The position numbers and the translations under genes were made by a program. The notes beneath the pieces were generated by a model. It had not been told where the DNA came from. It saw nothing but the letters and a program-made list of their open reading frames with translations, and made no database searches. This document shows positions 11,142 to 21,082 of a DNA stretch of 35,105 nucleotides, piece by piece; the first letter of the stretch is position 1, and each line of letters starts with the position of its first letter. Source of the stretch: Gnetum montanum (Eukaryota > Streptophyta > Gnetopsida > Gnetales > Gnetaceae). The DNA lies in assembly GCA_015680685.1 (NCBI GenBank), contig MNCI01007749.1, forward strand, positions 150,520 through 185,624. Reading direction: 5' to 3'.

Positions 11142-11492
11142 ACTAATGCTGGACTCACGCTGGACTCATGCTATCGACGTGACCTCAGCGTGAGTAGCAA
11201 GATTTGTGCGATTTTGACCTAAAATATTGGATTTTGCATGCTAAAACTTGGAGTAGTCATCAGTGGATCCTAAGAGGGCCTTTCCCATTTAAATTATAAC
11301 TATTTTGACCTGATTTGGAAGCTGTTCAGGTTGGTCACATTGAGGGCAAGCTAGGTCGACAGCATGAGCAAGCTGTCTTGAACAAGCTGGGCATGAGTTC
11401 CATGCCTTAGTTAAGTTTTGCCTCTTGAATGCCAAAAAGGGCTTGAGTCATTCTTGTTTCAAAGTATTAAGCTAAAATTTTGTGGTGTTTCA

Positions 11493-11512
11493 TTGGCCCG
11501 TCTTTGTTGACG
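11493..11512 (-). other. Element B polypurine tract
   Basis: The minus strand reads CGTCAACAAAGACGGGCCAA directly before the 3' LTR start TGAAACACC. Element A has the same sequence with few changes at 30367-30386, so this is the conserved plus-strand primer site of the family. Confidence 0.8.
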
Positions 11513-12714
11513 TCTGGAGGAATCCACCTGAGAGGCGTCGACAGAGAAGTACAAAACACCATGAACAACCAAGTACCAAGCATTGTCTATCGGCCCTTGG
11601 CTGGATGTCATCACACCATGTTCAAAAGTACATTGGATTGAGGGGAATTTAGTTTAGGGAAAGAAGGTTGTAACTTGGGGGATTAGGGATTGATCAAAGG
11701 ATGTCATTGTTTTAATTGCGGGAGAGGAATGCTCTCATGTGAACGAGCCAGTTTTTGGTCTTTATCAATAGCCAATGTATAGCAAACTTGGAACCAAGGC
11801 ATAGGAGGTGCATTCTTTGGAGAAATGGGACCCTTGCATCATGTTTAAGGGAGCCCATTGTAAACATACAAAGCCAAGTGATGATGTGCAACATGATCAT
11901 TTGNAAACATACAAAGCCAAGTGATGATGTGCAACATGATCATTTGGGACACAAGTGTTTTTTCCAAGATAATTGCCTTCTCACCTGGGGCTTGTATGAG
12001 AAGAGCCAATGGTCTTTAGTCTATGATGTCAATGGGGTCATGAAGACCTTTTCTAGGAATTTTCCTCTTTGACCCTTTTGTTCTTTTTCTTTCTTTTTTG
12101 TTTTTTTCTTCTTTTCCTTTGTTTTTGTGTGTTTTTTTATCTTTTTCAAAGAGCTTTCTTTTAGTGCTGTGCTCGTGTTCGAGCACTTACTTTTTGTGTC
12201 ATGCATCATTTATTGTGTTTTACATTGCAACTGCTTAGAGAGTCACAGTGTGCACAGTGTATCAAGAGCTTCAGGTGAGTAGGATACAATGTATCCAAGG
12301 AATGCAATTGAGCGGGATGAGGTCACATGATGGAAAATAAGGAATGTATCAGGGGTCGGGAATGTACTTATGAGTGGATTGATTAACCCAGTTGTGAGCA
12401 TCAAGAAGAATGTGATACCTTGTCATCATGATGAGGTGCATCTATGCACGAATGCCTCAAGCATGTCATCCTACAAACACAACTCAAAAGGGACAAGAAA
12501 ATCACAAATGATTCAATTAGCTAAACACTTTAAACTTGAATGTAGCCGATGGAATGGAACCATCATGTAGAGTTTCAAGGCAAACAATATCTTGAACATC
12601 ATCAATTTTGTCCAGGTCTATGTGACAAATTAGGCGGCAGGTTTTTGGTGAGCATGTATAGCCAACTGCAGTAGCATGTATTTTCAAATGATGCCAAGTT
12701 GTTGATGATGTCTC
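11513..12714 (-). other. Element B 3' noncoding region
   Basis: No coding signal. It contains a pyrimidine-rich tract on the plus strand (about 12070-12150, A/G-rich on the element strand), which resembles an extra polypurine tract, and the single-N artefact at 11904. The last 100 bp before the polypurine tract resemble element A at about 30310-30380. Confidence 0.6.
11862..11946. other. Second single-N joint with 42-bp duplication (assembly artefact)
   Basis: The N at 11904 separates identical 42-bp copies 11862-11903 and 11905-11946. It has the same form as the joint at 11094, which again points to an unmerged contig overlap. Confidence 0.85.
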
Positions 12715-13260
12715 CAATTTGTAGTCTTAGCGGACTATTATGGATTAGTTTCATGTCATAATCCTTTGGACGTTGCCAGTTTATCGTTGTAGCAAACGGT
12801 GCAGTGCTCTTTTATAGTCATGGTAGACTATGAAGAGGCAAGCTAGTTTATACTCTTAGTGGACTGTGATGGACAAGCATGGAAGTTTAGTGTCATACCA
12901 GATAGAGCTCCGTGGTGTCGATTTACTGTCATGACGCCAGGACGTTCTGTGGTGCTAGTTTTAAGTCATAGCTCCTAGATTGTTCTTACCTTACTTGTGG
13001 AAGGTGTAATGCCATATGCATGGTCATGTTGTGTGCTTGTAAGATCCTATAAAAGTCAACTAGGAAGAAAAAAAAATCAAGTGACACCTATTGTAAATAG
13101 AGTTAAAATGTATGAATGAAAGAAAAGCAATGCAAAGAGTGATAGTTTTAGGCCATTCCAAGCTGTAGGCTAGTTTAAAGCCTTTCCGAGCCATTATTAG
13201 TTCATCATCATTTCGGTCACAGGCTAGTTTAACATCATTTTGGACAAAGGTTGTGAAGGG
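12715..13260 (-). repeat. Hairpin tandem array in element B
   Basis: Degenerate hairpin units on the element (minus) strand between protease and the 3' noncoding region. Clear examples are ATAGTC-TACCAT-GACTAT (12831-12814), TAGTC-CGCTAA-GACTA (12737-12722) and CGTT-TGCTAC-AACG followed by ATAAACTGGC (12798-12785). Further units lie at 13145-13250, with tails TTTAAACTAGCC and TGTTAAACTAGCC. The loop is 6 nt in each. Stem sequences differ from those of array 1 but still pair. The position after protease matches array 1 in element A. Confidence 0.75.
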
Positions 13261-13368
13261 CTATTGGGTGGATGGGGCATTGTCACCATGTATGATGACC
13301 TCCCTCCCTTCGTGGAGGAGGTGGAGTTCTTGGTGGATGGGAGATGACATTGCGCATGACCTAGCTAG

Positions 13369-14483
13369 CTAGGAGTGTCCTAGGATCATGTTGTAGTTTG
13401 GCATCTTGTTGATAATTGTAAAGTTTGCAAACGTGGGGTGCTGGTCTCCTATCGTGAAGGAAATGTGGATTGTGTCTTTAATGGCTATGCATGCTCCATT
13501 GAAGGAGTTTAGAGACTCAATTCTGATCAGTTGAATCTTGTGTGTTAGGCCTAGTCGTTTGACAATGGAGTGCGCAACAACGTTTTCTGTTGCGCCATCA
13601 TCAATGTGTACCCTATGTACTGTGTTTTTTTCAATGCTTACACTAGTGTTCAATGGTGCATGTGTGACCTCCCCTTGTTTGGGGTCGATCTTAACATCAT
13701 TGTTGTGGAAGGTTAGAGTCGTTGTATTTGTGTCTTTTGGTACAGGGAATGTAATGGCTACGTGAATGGTGCTTTCAGTCAGAGACATGTTTTCTATAGC
13801 AGGGATGGAGGCGAGCATGTGTGCTAGTACTTGATGATGCTTTAGTGATGTTAAGATAAGGTCGAGCAAGGTAGGCATTACATTCTTATGTTTTAATGCA
13901 TTGTGTACATGAGATAGTACATCTACGAGGCTGTCATTTATGTTTGTCATGGTGGAAGCCCCTTCTATTGCATAAGCCATGATGTAGAGCTATTGTGGTG
14001 GGGCAATGTGTAAGGGTTTTTTTTAGTAGGCCTATGGGTAGAGCTAAGGCTGGTTTGTGGTTTAGGTGTTGGTGACTTAGGTTGCCACTGCTTGTATGTG
14101 GTCAAGTTGCTAGAACTTGGGCTTGGTGTTGGTGTCGTCAAAGTGACTTGTGTGTTTAACATTGTGATGGATGGTTGTTGCCAATTTAATGCCTTAGTGG
14201 ATAGGTCATGCCAATTTAACGTCTTAGCAGATGATTGTTGTGGAACTTTGATCACAAAGGGTGCTGTGGGTACTTGAGGTGGCACTTTGATGACAAAGGG
14301 AGGCCCCTTGCTTATGGAGGTTGAGGGAATCCTTACCTTGCTGGGAGGCACATAGATCACAAAAGGTTGTTGCATAGGTTTGGGCTTGCCACCTACACTA
14401 ATTGAGTTTATGGCATAAGAAGCATCATCTCTATTGCATTGACTCTCCATGTCGATCACCAATTGGGCTTGTTCTATCATTCT
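13369..14483 (-). pseudogene. pro: Element B gag-protease linker and aspartic protease
   Basis: Two long open pieces (14480-13965 and 13980-13369) join with a small frame change. The first is a Pro/Ser/Thr-rich linker with repeats of the form PFVIKVPP. The second holds the retropepsin-like domain: VHIDDGATENVV with DDGAT at 13602-13588, and NYNMILGHS at the end, where the usual ILGRxW motif has lost Arg and is cut by a stop. This copy is less damaged than element A's. As in A, the protease would be made as part of a Gag-Pro protein. No RT follows: the next sequence is the hairpin array. Confidence 0.85.
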
Positions 14484-16633
14484 CTATAGGTCATCCTGCA
14501 AGGCACGATAGTTGTCTGTACTGTGACCAGCCAATTGATGGTAATGATAGTATTGGTCCAACTTAAAATGTTGTGGGACTGGGGGGGCTCATTTGGTACT
14601 GCTAATGTGGGGTTCCTTAGTAGTTCACAGTACCTATCTTATTTTTTATGGGTAATCACTGACATGTGTTTGTGTTGGATTTGACCAGCTTTCAAGAGTT
14701 TCTCCAATAGTTGACAAGGTTGCATCAATAGTGGTGTATACTTTGAGTGGTCCTTGTGCTGAAAGTTGGACCTTGGGGTGGCCCTTGCCAATGTAGGTGA
14801 GTTGGCACCAAAGTTGGTGGCTTTGTTAGCTGGGGCTTTGGGTTTCTTAGCTGTTGGGCCCCAGTTGGTTATTTTTGTGATTATGGCCACCATTGCTACT
14901 ATTGTGTTTTTCTTGCAAGCATGTTGGTTTTTGTAGTCCACATAAGTTATGTCATTACTTGATTGTGTTGCCTCTTCTATGTTTTTGATTTGTTCGAATG
15001 ATTAACTCAAAGTAGGAGTGTTCAAATAATAGAGTTTTGACTTAACGAAATCATTCACAGTGCTCTTGAGGATTGTAAGTAAATATGTTTCCAGGATAGG
15101 CTCATGAAGTTCATTAAGTGTAGCACTACATCTTTGGATGAATTTTTGTATGGGCTCTAACAGTGCTTGTTTTGTTTGGACTAGACTATCTAGTATGGCT
15201 TCAGGCTTCAGGTTATACTTAAAACAGGTAACAAATTGATGTAACAAATCCTCTAAAGAGGATACGGAGTTATGTGGTAGAGCTCAGTACCAGTCTAAGG
15301 CTTTCCTAGTTAAGGATACGGTGAACACATGTAGGATTGCATGAGGCCAAGCTTGAAGTAATAGGCACTCTAATCGAAATGTCACTAGGTGAGCATTTGG
15401 ATCTCCCTCTCCATTATACTTCATCAATTGTAGCAATGAAATTCTTTTTGGTAAAGTCAATGGTGGCACTGAAGGGCTAATCAGATCATCTTGATAGAAT
15501 TCCAACACCTTGACTTCTTCAATGTTTGCAATTTTAAGATGCTTTACTTCATTGGTTAATGCTTGCATCATTTTTCTAGCATCTTCCCATTCTTGAGCAT
15601 TAGGTGGACCGGCTAGTTGGTTAGATTATGTGTGGTGATAGTTAGATTGTTGTGTGATTTGTGGGAAAGATGACTGCATGGTTATTGACAATTGTATTTG
15701 AGGGACATTCACAAATGAGATTACAATGGATGGTATGGTGTAGTGAGCAGGTTGATATTTTTGAATGATAGGTGTAGGCCACTACTCAGTTACAAGTTGT
15801 GAGGAAACACCTTGAACCTATTGAGTTGAAGTAGTGAAAAGTGTTCCTTGGATTTGCACTCATGGTATGTGATGTGTGGATGTAGAAGCAGGTATTACGA
15901 ATGGCATCCCAATTATTTGGGATCGAAAGGTCACTCCCATATTAGCTTGAGAGGGGAGTTTTTGGGATTGTCCTTGTGAGAGGGAGGGTAAAGTAGTAAC
16001 AGGAGGAATAATAGGGATGGGCATATTGAATTGGGTGTTGGTCGTAGAAAAAACAAGAGTGGGGGTGGGTGCTTCTTATTAAGAAACAAGTGCTTGAGTG
16101 TTTGTGAATGCATCAAGTGGCATAGTCTCTCCCATGAAAGGGTAGAATAATGGGTTTGCATAAGTATGAGGACTGAGAGTGTGGTACAAATCCTCATGTT
16201 CAGATTGAGCCGCAAAATCATCTTCCTCATTTCCATTTTTAGGCTCTATGATGGGTTGCTGCAAGGTTTGATTCCTTGCCATGAGCTGGGATATGAGTTC
16301 ATGATGGAATTCAGAGAGGGGAATCACATCATATGCTGAAGGGATAAAGTTGTGGCCTCCCTTATAGATGAGTTCATAATGTTTTTTTTCTTCCATTTCC
16401 ATGCAATCAATGGGTAGGTTAGCTTGGATCTTTACACAGATGAAGTTGTATTGTTCTAGGGTGAGAGTTGTGTAGGCGAGGTCCTTGCCTTGTAATTTAA
16501 GTGACTGATGAGTTGGTCCTTGAGGGTTCATCTCTCCAAAGGTGACTATGGGTTCAATTGCAGTCACAAGATTTGAGGTTTCGACATTAAGGTTAGAAAC
16601 TGGTAATGCTATTTTGATTTGAGAAGATTCCAT
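14484..16633 (-). pseudogene. gag: Element B gag pseudogene
   Basis: Likely start at the ATG at 16633 (MESSQIKIALPV). The frame runs to 16079 and then breaks. Further pieces at 15571-15284 (EVKVLEFYQDDL, LMKYNGEGDPNAHLVTF, RKALDWY), 15247-15002 (PIQKFIQRCSATLNELHEP) and 14941-14639 (Lys/Asn-rich, HKDHSKYTPL) align one-to-one with element A's gag pieces. The N-terminal part includes EQYNFICVKIQANLP and a segment similar to A's KVQVNMPLDVHKFEG. Several stops and shifts prevent function. The first open frame extends upstream to 16891 only because the 30-bp repeat keeps it open, so I prefer 16633 as the start. Confidence 0.82.
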
Positions 16634-16676
16634 GTGTATAACTGGCTTGACTAGCTGAATGTGTGTAAGTAGTGTA

Positions 16677-16906
16677 TGCAACCTAAGCTTGAGAAAGCTA
16701 GGCATATGCAACCTAAGCTTGACCAAGCTGGGCATATGCAACCTGAGCTTGACCAAGCTAGGCATATGTAAGCTGAGCTTGAGCAAGCTAGACGTATGCA
16801 AGTTGGGCATATGCAAGCTGAGCTTAAGCAAGCTGGACGTATGCAAGCTGGGCATATGCAAGCTGAGCTTGAGCAAGCTGGGTGTATGCAAGCTATGCGT
16901 AGCGTA
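16677..16906 (-). repeat. 30-bp/15-bp tandem repeat in the element B leader
   Basis: About seven units of 30 bp interleaved with 15-bp half units, of the form TGCAAGCTGAGCTTGAGCAAGCTGGGCATA (written here as TGCAAGCTGA plus GCTTGAGCAAGCTGGGCATA). Each full unit holds the near-palindrome AGCTTGAGCAAGCT. Because 30 and 15 are multiples of three, long open frames appear on both strands; I regard these as by-products. Confidence 0.85.
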
Positions 16907-17294
16907 TGTAAGCGCAGCATAAGTGCAATGTGATGCAATGTGTGTAAGTGCTATGCGTGCAAAGTGTGTGTATGCTAGACATATGCAATAGTGTGTATAT
17001 GCTACATTTGGTTTTTGTAGCCTACGTTGTTTTGGATTTTCGTAGCATTGGTGTTTTGTAGCATGTGTAAGCTATGTTGGGTTTTCACAACATGTGCACA
17101 CTGTACTTAATGTTTTCACCAGCAGTTATAGAACTTACATCATTGGCAGCAACATAAAAATTTTGTAAGGATTCAATTCAATTGTGAACAGATTGGTATG
17201 GTCTAAGTAAGCTAATCTTCTATTCTACACCTAATCTACACTGTGCATGAAGGGTAACAGAATCAACATTTTATCGAGATGGAAAACCAGATCA
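16907..17294 (-). other. Element B untranslated leader
   Basis: No coding signal between the 30-bp repeat and the primer site. The right side of the repeat grades into GCTATGCGTAGCGTA-type words like those in element A's LTR. There are several short TGTGTAAGC/TGTAGC runs. Confidence 0.55.
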
Positions 17295-17313
17295 GGCCCT
17301 CCTTCTAGCACCA
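17295..17313 (-). other. Element B primer-binding site
   Basis: The minus strand reads TGGTGCTAGAAGGAGGGCC five nucleotides inside the 5' LTR end. It is identical to element A's site at 734-752. Confidence 0.8.
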
Positions 17314-17318
17314 ATTTC

Positions 17319-19399
17319 TGTACCATCCAAAATCGTCAACGTAAGGCTGGAGGAAAATGAATGCCAAAAGATCTCTGGAGAGATACAAATGACCCTACCT
17401 TCACGTGAGGGCATGCTAGAAAAATGAAGGTAGAGTACCTTGGATGGTCTACACGCAAATCAACCAAGGACTTCCCCGAGTGTAAGCTATGGCTTGCGCT
17501 GGGGTTATCATAACAAACGTAACATGAATATGTAAATGGAGTGCATATGTAATGTAAGAATGGAACAAAATGATGCAAATGTAAAATAATGAACCAGAAT
17601 AATGTAAACAGCATAATGAACTAGAATAATGTAAATAGCGTAATGAACCAGAATAATGTAAATAGCATAATGGAAGGAAAAAGACTATATTGTATTGATT
17701 TAGAGAATAAAGCGCGACGGTCAAAATGTAGCTACGTGTGTAGATGGCAAGTCAAGCATCAAGCCCTAGGATGAAGGATGAAGCCTTTGTAAATGCTCAA
17801 GTGCTAGGGATCGCATGTGCTTAAGCATCCAAGGTTGCCAATCAATGCTCTTTAGGTCTTCCTTTTTGCAAAACTGCTAACCCCATTTATGTCAATGAAC
17901 AAGGTATTTATACATTTAACTAGGCTCAAGAGTAGGATTTTTGAATGAGGTCAATGGCTATGAGATGAGGCCAAAAAATGAATCGTGTGATAGGTGTACA
18001 TAGGTAGACTACGTTCTAGACTAGATACACCATATCTTACAATCTATTTTAGCTTGCACAAGCTAGCTTACACCCATGTACAATTTGTAGTATAAGAGCT
18101 TGACTAGCTCAAAAATGTGAAAAAATTACAATGACTGATAATGTACAACAAGAGCATTTGCCTTTGGCTTGCTTGGAATTTCTGAATTTGTGACCTGGTT
18201 ACTGCTGGAAATGTTTTGCTTTACAAAGGTCACCAACATGCATTGATCTTGTCCTAGCATGCCCTCAGTGTGTGTCTAAAGTAATTTTTCTTGGTCATGC
18301 CCAGTGCTCACACTGGGCTCACGCTGCTAGTGTGACCTCAGTGTGACCTCAGCATGCATCACCAAAAATGATGCGTTTTGTGTCAAAATTCCACCTTTAA
18401 GACTTGTTTTTGAAGTGTAACTGCTACCTAACCTATAGGACATCCTGTATATTTAATTTGAGCCTATCTGTGCTTGGATTTAGGCCAATTTTGGCAGCTC
18501 ACGCTATCATCATGACCTCACCGTGACCCCAGCATGACCTAGGCGTGAGCAAGCTGAGATGGTACATTTTACACCAAATCTTGAATTTTTAAGAACTATC
18601 TTTCAAGTGTAACTACTGCCTACCCTTGGAGATGACCTGCAAGCTAAATTTAAGCCTTTTTGTGCCTTGATTCAGGTCATTTTTGCAACTCACACTAGAC
18701 TCACGCTGCCAGCATGAGCTGGGCGTGACTCCAATGTGACCTCAATGTGAGTGCTGAAAATCGTGTATTTTTGGGCCCAAAATCATAATTTTGAGGGCTC
18801 GGACTTGGAGAAATCATTAGTGGACCTTTAGGATGACTTGTACCTTCAAAATTAGACCATTTTGATGCTGTTTTGGGGCTTTCCTAGGGCACTCACGCTA
18901 GACTCACGCTGAGGCGTGAGTGACCAAAATTATATGTTTTTGAACCTAAAAACTAGGATTCTAGATGCTGAGACCTGAGGTATTCATTAGTGGACCTCAA
19001 GGGGGCCTTGTACCCTCAAAATCAAGCCATTTTAACACTATTTTGGGGCTTTTTTGGGTTACTTACGCTGGACTCACGCTGTCGATGTAACCTCAGCATG
19101 AGTAGCAAGATTTATGCGATTTTGACTTGAAATCTTGGATTTTGGATGCTGAAACTTGGAGCAGTCATCAGTGGGCCTGAGGGGGCCTTACCCATTCAAA
19201 TTAGAACCATTTTAACCTGATTTGGAAGCTGTTGGGGTTGGTCACATTGAGGGAAAGCTAGCTCAACAACATGAGCAAGCTGGCTTGAACAAGCTGGGCG
19301 TGAGTTCTATGCCTTAGTCAAGTTTTGCCTCTTGAATGCTGAAAAGGGCTTGAGTCATTCTTGTTTCAAAGTGTTAAGCTGAAATTTTATGGTATTTCA
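17319..19399 (-). repeat. Element B 5' LTR
   Basis: 2,081 bp, a direct repeat of 9380-11492. It has the same TG...CA ends on the element strand, TATA box at 17912-17905 and U3 subrepeats with CTCACGCT/AGCGTGAG words. It contains no N and should be used as the reference for the other copy. Confidence 0.92.
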
Positions 19400-19404
19400 C
19401 CTAG
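19400..19404. repeat. Target-site duplication of element B, right copy
   Basis: CCTAG directly after the LTR end TTTCA. It matches 9375-9379 exactly. Confidence 0.9.
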
Positions 19405-19867
19405 TAGTTCATGCATATAGCGTAGCATAGCCCTCTTCCCGCACATAGCGTAGCAAGAACATGAAAGCGAGAGCGCAGTGAAAATGGCCTAGCGTAGCAA
19501 TAGAGCAATTAACCCTAACAGGGCGAATAACAATATGCCTTGACAAAACATGTGTCATACTATCACACCAAACATGGCCAAACCCTCTTGAAGGTTCTAT
19601 GCCATGCTAGCCAAGTAACTTGAACTATCCAAGCCCCTATAGTTATGACAACTGTAGCAGTGATGGTCCAAGCGACCTTGCATGTAATGATAGCATAGCA
19701 TTTTGCATCTATTGAGGCCAAAAATGGCAACAGTGGTGATGCAAAGCCCAAAAAAACACAATGATTGAAAACATAGATGAATAAGACTAGGATACAAAAT
19801 GAAAGCAAAAAACAAAATAAAAATGATAACAGAATCATGAAAGAGTAGAGGAAGCATAGCAACCTAC
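19405..19867 (-). other. Remaining part of antisense-gene intron 1
   Basis: Lies between exon 1's donor and the element B insertion. It is T-rich on the minus strand, as usual for plant introns, and contains a cluster of TAGCGTAGCATAGC-type words at 19420-19500. Open frames at 19563-19862 overlap in two phases, resemble nothing and are T-rich by composition; I do not call them genes. Confidence 0.5.
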
Positions 19868-19989
19868 CAAGTTAATGGCATGTCCTCCCACACTGTGACA
19901 CACGCTTGTGTCACGTGCCCTAAAGTTTTCTTCACCTCCTTGACCTTTGCGAGGGCCAAGTGAGTACATTTCTTCTTTGAAGCCATCAT
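19868..19989 (-). pseudogene. Antisense gene, first exon
   Basis: Two tandem ATGs (19989 and 19986) begin a 40-codon open frame, MMASKKKCTHLALAKVKEVK and onward, that ends at donor TTG|GTAGGT. The exon is free of stops. A TATA-like box lies about 150 bp upstream on the same strand. It is now 10 kb from exon 2 because element B lies in the intron. Confidence 0.5.
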
Positions 19990-20136
19990 CCTGCTTGCAT
20001 ACTTTTCCTCATCGCAATGCAAAAAACTTCCTTACTCTCTGTTAACACAATCACTCTATGCTCCGAAATTGCTTTGTGCTCCAATTATGGGCTTTGCGCT
20101 CTTATGGTGAGAATGACAAGCTTAACAGGGTTTAAT

Positions 20137-20148
20137 CCCTATTTATGG
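20137..20148 (-). promoter_or_regulatory. TATA-like box of the antisense gene
   Basis: The minus strand reads CCATAAATAGGG about 150 bp before the first ATG of the antisense gene, with a CT-rich tract (20176-20193) further upstream. Position and sequence suit a plant core promoter, but no conservation evidence is available. Confidence 0.4.
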
Positions 20149-20325
20149 CCATAATGGTGAAAAAGGAAAACTTGCCGCTCTCTCTCTCTCCATTTAATGC
20201 AGAGTGCATCATACAGCATAGCATTCTCATCACGACATCGTTGCATTGTTGACATTAAAACCTTGACATGCTCCAAACTAACTACTTGCTTTCTTGAAAA
20301 TGAATAAATATATTTTTAATTATAT

Positions 20326-20545
20326 TGGTCTGAAAAGACCTTAAACTAGCAATTCTAGCATAGCCACAACTTTAACGGTCCAAAAAGACCCTAAACTAGC
20401 AATTTTAATTTGTCATACGTTCGTAGTCTATAGTGATGCTAAACTAGCAGTTTCATGTTTTTGCATCGACAATTTTACATTTCCTATTTTAGCAGCTCTG
20501 CATCTCCATGCCATAGCGATCTTCCATGACTTTAAACTAGAAAAA
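20326..20545 (+). repeat. Hairpin tandem array 2 (between antisense gene and RT)
   Basis: Units of the form GGTC-TGAAAA-GACC-TTAAACTAGCA (20327-20340 for the hairpin), GGTC-CAAAAA-GACC-CTAAACTAGCA (near 20379) and weaker ones near 20422 and 20510-20540 (GACTTTAAACTAG). The arms are GGTC/GACC rather than GGCC/GGCC as in array 1, a paired change that keeps the stem. The array lies on the far side of the antisense gene from array 1. Confidence 0.75.
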
Positions 20546-20765
20546 TTTTAATCTTTACATCATACTTCACTACTTACATCTTGTCATTGCTTTGCAAGTT
20601 TTTGTTATACACGATTACTGTCAATAGGTGCCTCTTAATTAAGCTTTCATACAATCTTGATAGGTTAAGCAAAAATGAAAATCCATCACGATCTCTCCAC
20701 GTGGTTTACCTTAGTAGGTCCACATCGCAAGCTCATAAGACAATTGAACCTCAACCTAATCGACT

Positions 20766-21082
20766 GGGGGTCAGCTACAGCTAGCACCATAACGTCTCTA
20801 GAAACATCCCTAGACTAGCTCGAGTATCTAGCCTGAACTCTAGATTTGGAGGCTGGGGATGTAACTGAGGATCCTCTCATTGAGACACCTGTGATCATGT
20901 CCAAGGGGAAAGTAGAAACATTAAAACTTAGCTCCCTCCTAGACGTGCAAACGCACGAAAACATAGCTAAGATTCTGCAAGACAACATCAAAGTCTTTGC
21001 ATGGTGATACAGTCACATGTCAGGTTTAAATCTGAGGCTGATATAGCACAACATCATCCTAGACCCTCGCATGAAGGCAGTC
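20766..21082 (+). pseudogene. pol: Element A RT region, N-terminal part
   Basis: An open region with several stops that reads GSATASTITSLETSL, then NIKVFAW, a stop, and YSHMSGL. VFAW-x-YxxMxGL is the conserved entry to reverse transcriptase in Tat elements. Element C interrupts it within the following segment, after DPRMKAV. The frame resumes in phase at 26016 on the other side, which confirms that this piece and 26016-27180 were one gene. Stops are TAG, TGA and others. The distance from protease is far greater than in compact gypsy elements; Ogre elements are known to have a spliced intron between PR and RT, which may apply here. Confidence 0.8.
21078..21082. repeat. Target-site duplication of element C, left copy
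   Basis: CAGTC before the LTR start TGATGAG. The right copy at 26011-26015 is TAGTC, one transition different. Confidence 0.75.

Larger units (their letters stand above)
9380..11492 (-). repeat. Element B 3' LTR
   Basis: Bounded by TGTACC (plus-strand left end) and TTTCA (right end), so on the element strand it reads TGAAAC...GGTACA. It is a direct repeat of 17319-19399. The U3 part (about 10250-11400) contains five or six degenerate units of about 190 bp, each with CTCACGCT and AGCGTGAG words. The length is inflated by 47 bp because of the artefact around 11094. Confidence 0.92.
9380..19399 (-). mobile_element. Element B: non-autonomous Tat-like LTR retrotransposon
   Basis: A complete element of 10,020 bp on the minus strand, flanked by perfect CCTAG duplications. 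In its own direction: 5' LTR (19399-17319), primer-binding site (17313-17295), a 30-bp repeat zone, gag (16633-14484), protease (14483-13369), a hairpin array (13260-12715), noncoding DNA, polypurine tract (11512-11493) and 3' LTR (11492-9380). No RT, RNase H or integrase motif is seen in any frame. Gag, protease, primer site and polypurine tract match element A closely, so B probably relied on an A-like partner for reverse transcription and integration. The LTRs differ at 17 of their first 100 positions, 16 of them transitions. It sits in intron 1 of the antisense gene. Confidence 0.92.
5534..19989 (-). pseudogene. Antisense multi-exon gene inside element A (unknown function, decayed)
   Basis: A spliced-type gene running against element A in the interval between protease and RT. 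Minus-strand pieces with long, mostly shared frames are joined by consistent GT-AG boundaries: exons 19989-19868, 9308-8859, 8776-8487, 8401-7349, 7214-6918, 6816-6682, 6577-5757 and 5694-5534. Donors at 8858, 8486 and 6681 read GTAAGT; the others are GTAGGT, GTAAAC, GTAAGA and GTTATT. Several acceptors follow pyrimidine-rich stretches. Intron 1 was about 540 bp before element B entered it. The product, about 1,100 residues, starts MMASKKKC and ends acidic (NENRDNP, stop at 5534). It has an Lys/Glu-rich middle and a coiled-coil-like part. I recognise no enzyme domain. About a dozen in-frame stops, mostly TAG or TGA for Trp/Gln/Arg, show decay. Tat-lineage retrotransposons are known to carry extra ORFs, some antisense, but usually near gag or the 3' LTR. 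A captured host gene or a separate inserted element is the alternative. Confidence 0.65.

Noticed and set aside
16651-16938. Open frames on both strands with Cys/Ser/Leu-rich repeats
   Set aside because: They come from the 30/15-bp tandem repeat, whose unit length keeps frames open. There is no independent coding evidence.
19563-19862. Hydrophobic minus-strand open frames that could look like a membrane protein
   Set aside because: Two overlapping phases are open in T-rich intron DNA. Hydrophobic Phe/Leu runs are expected from T-rich sequence.
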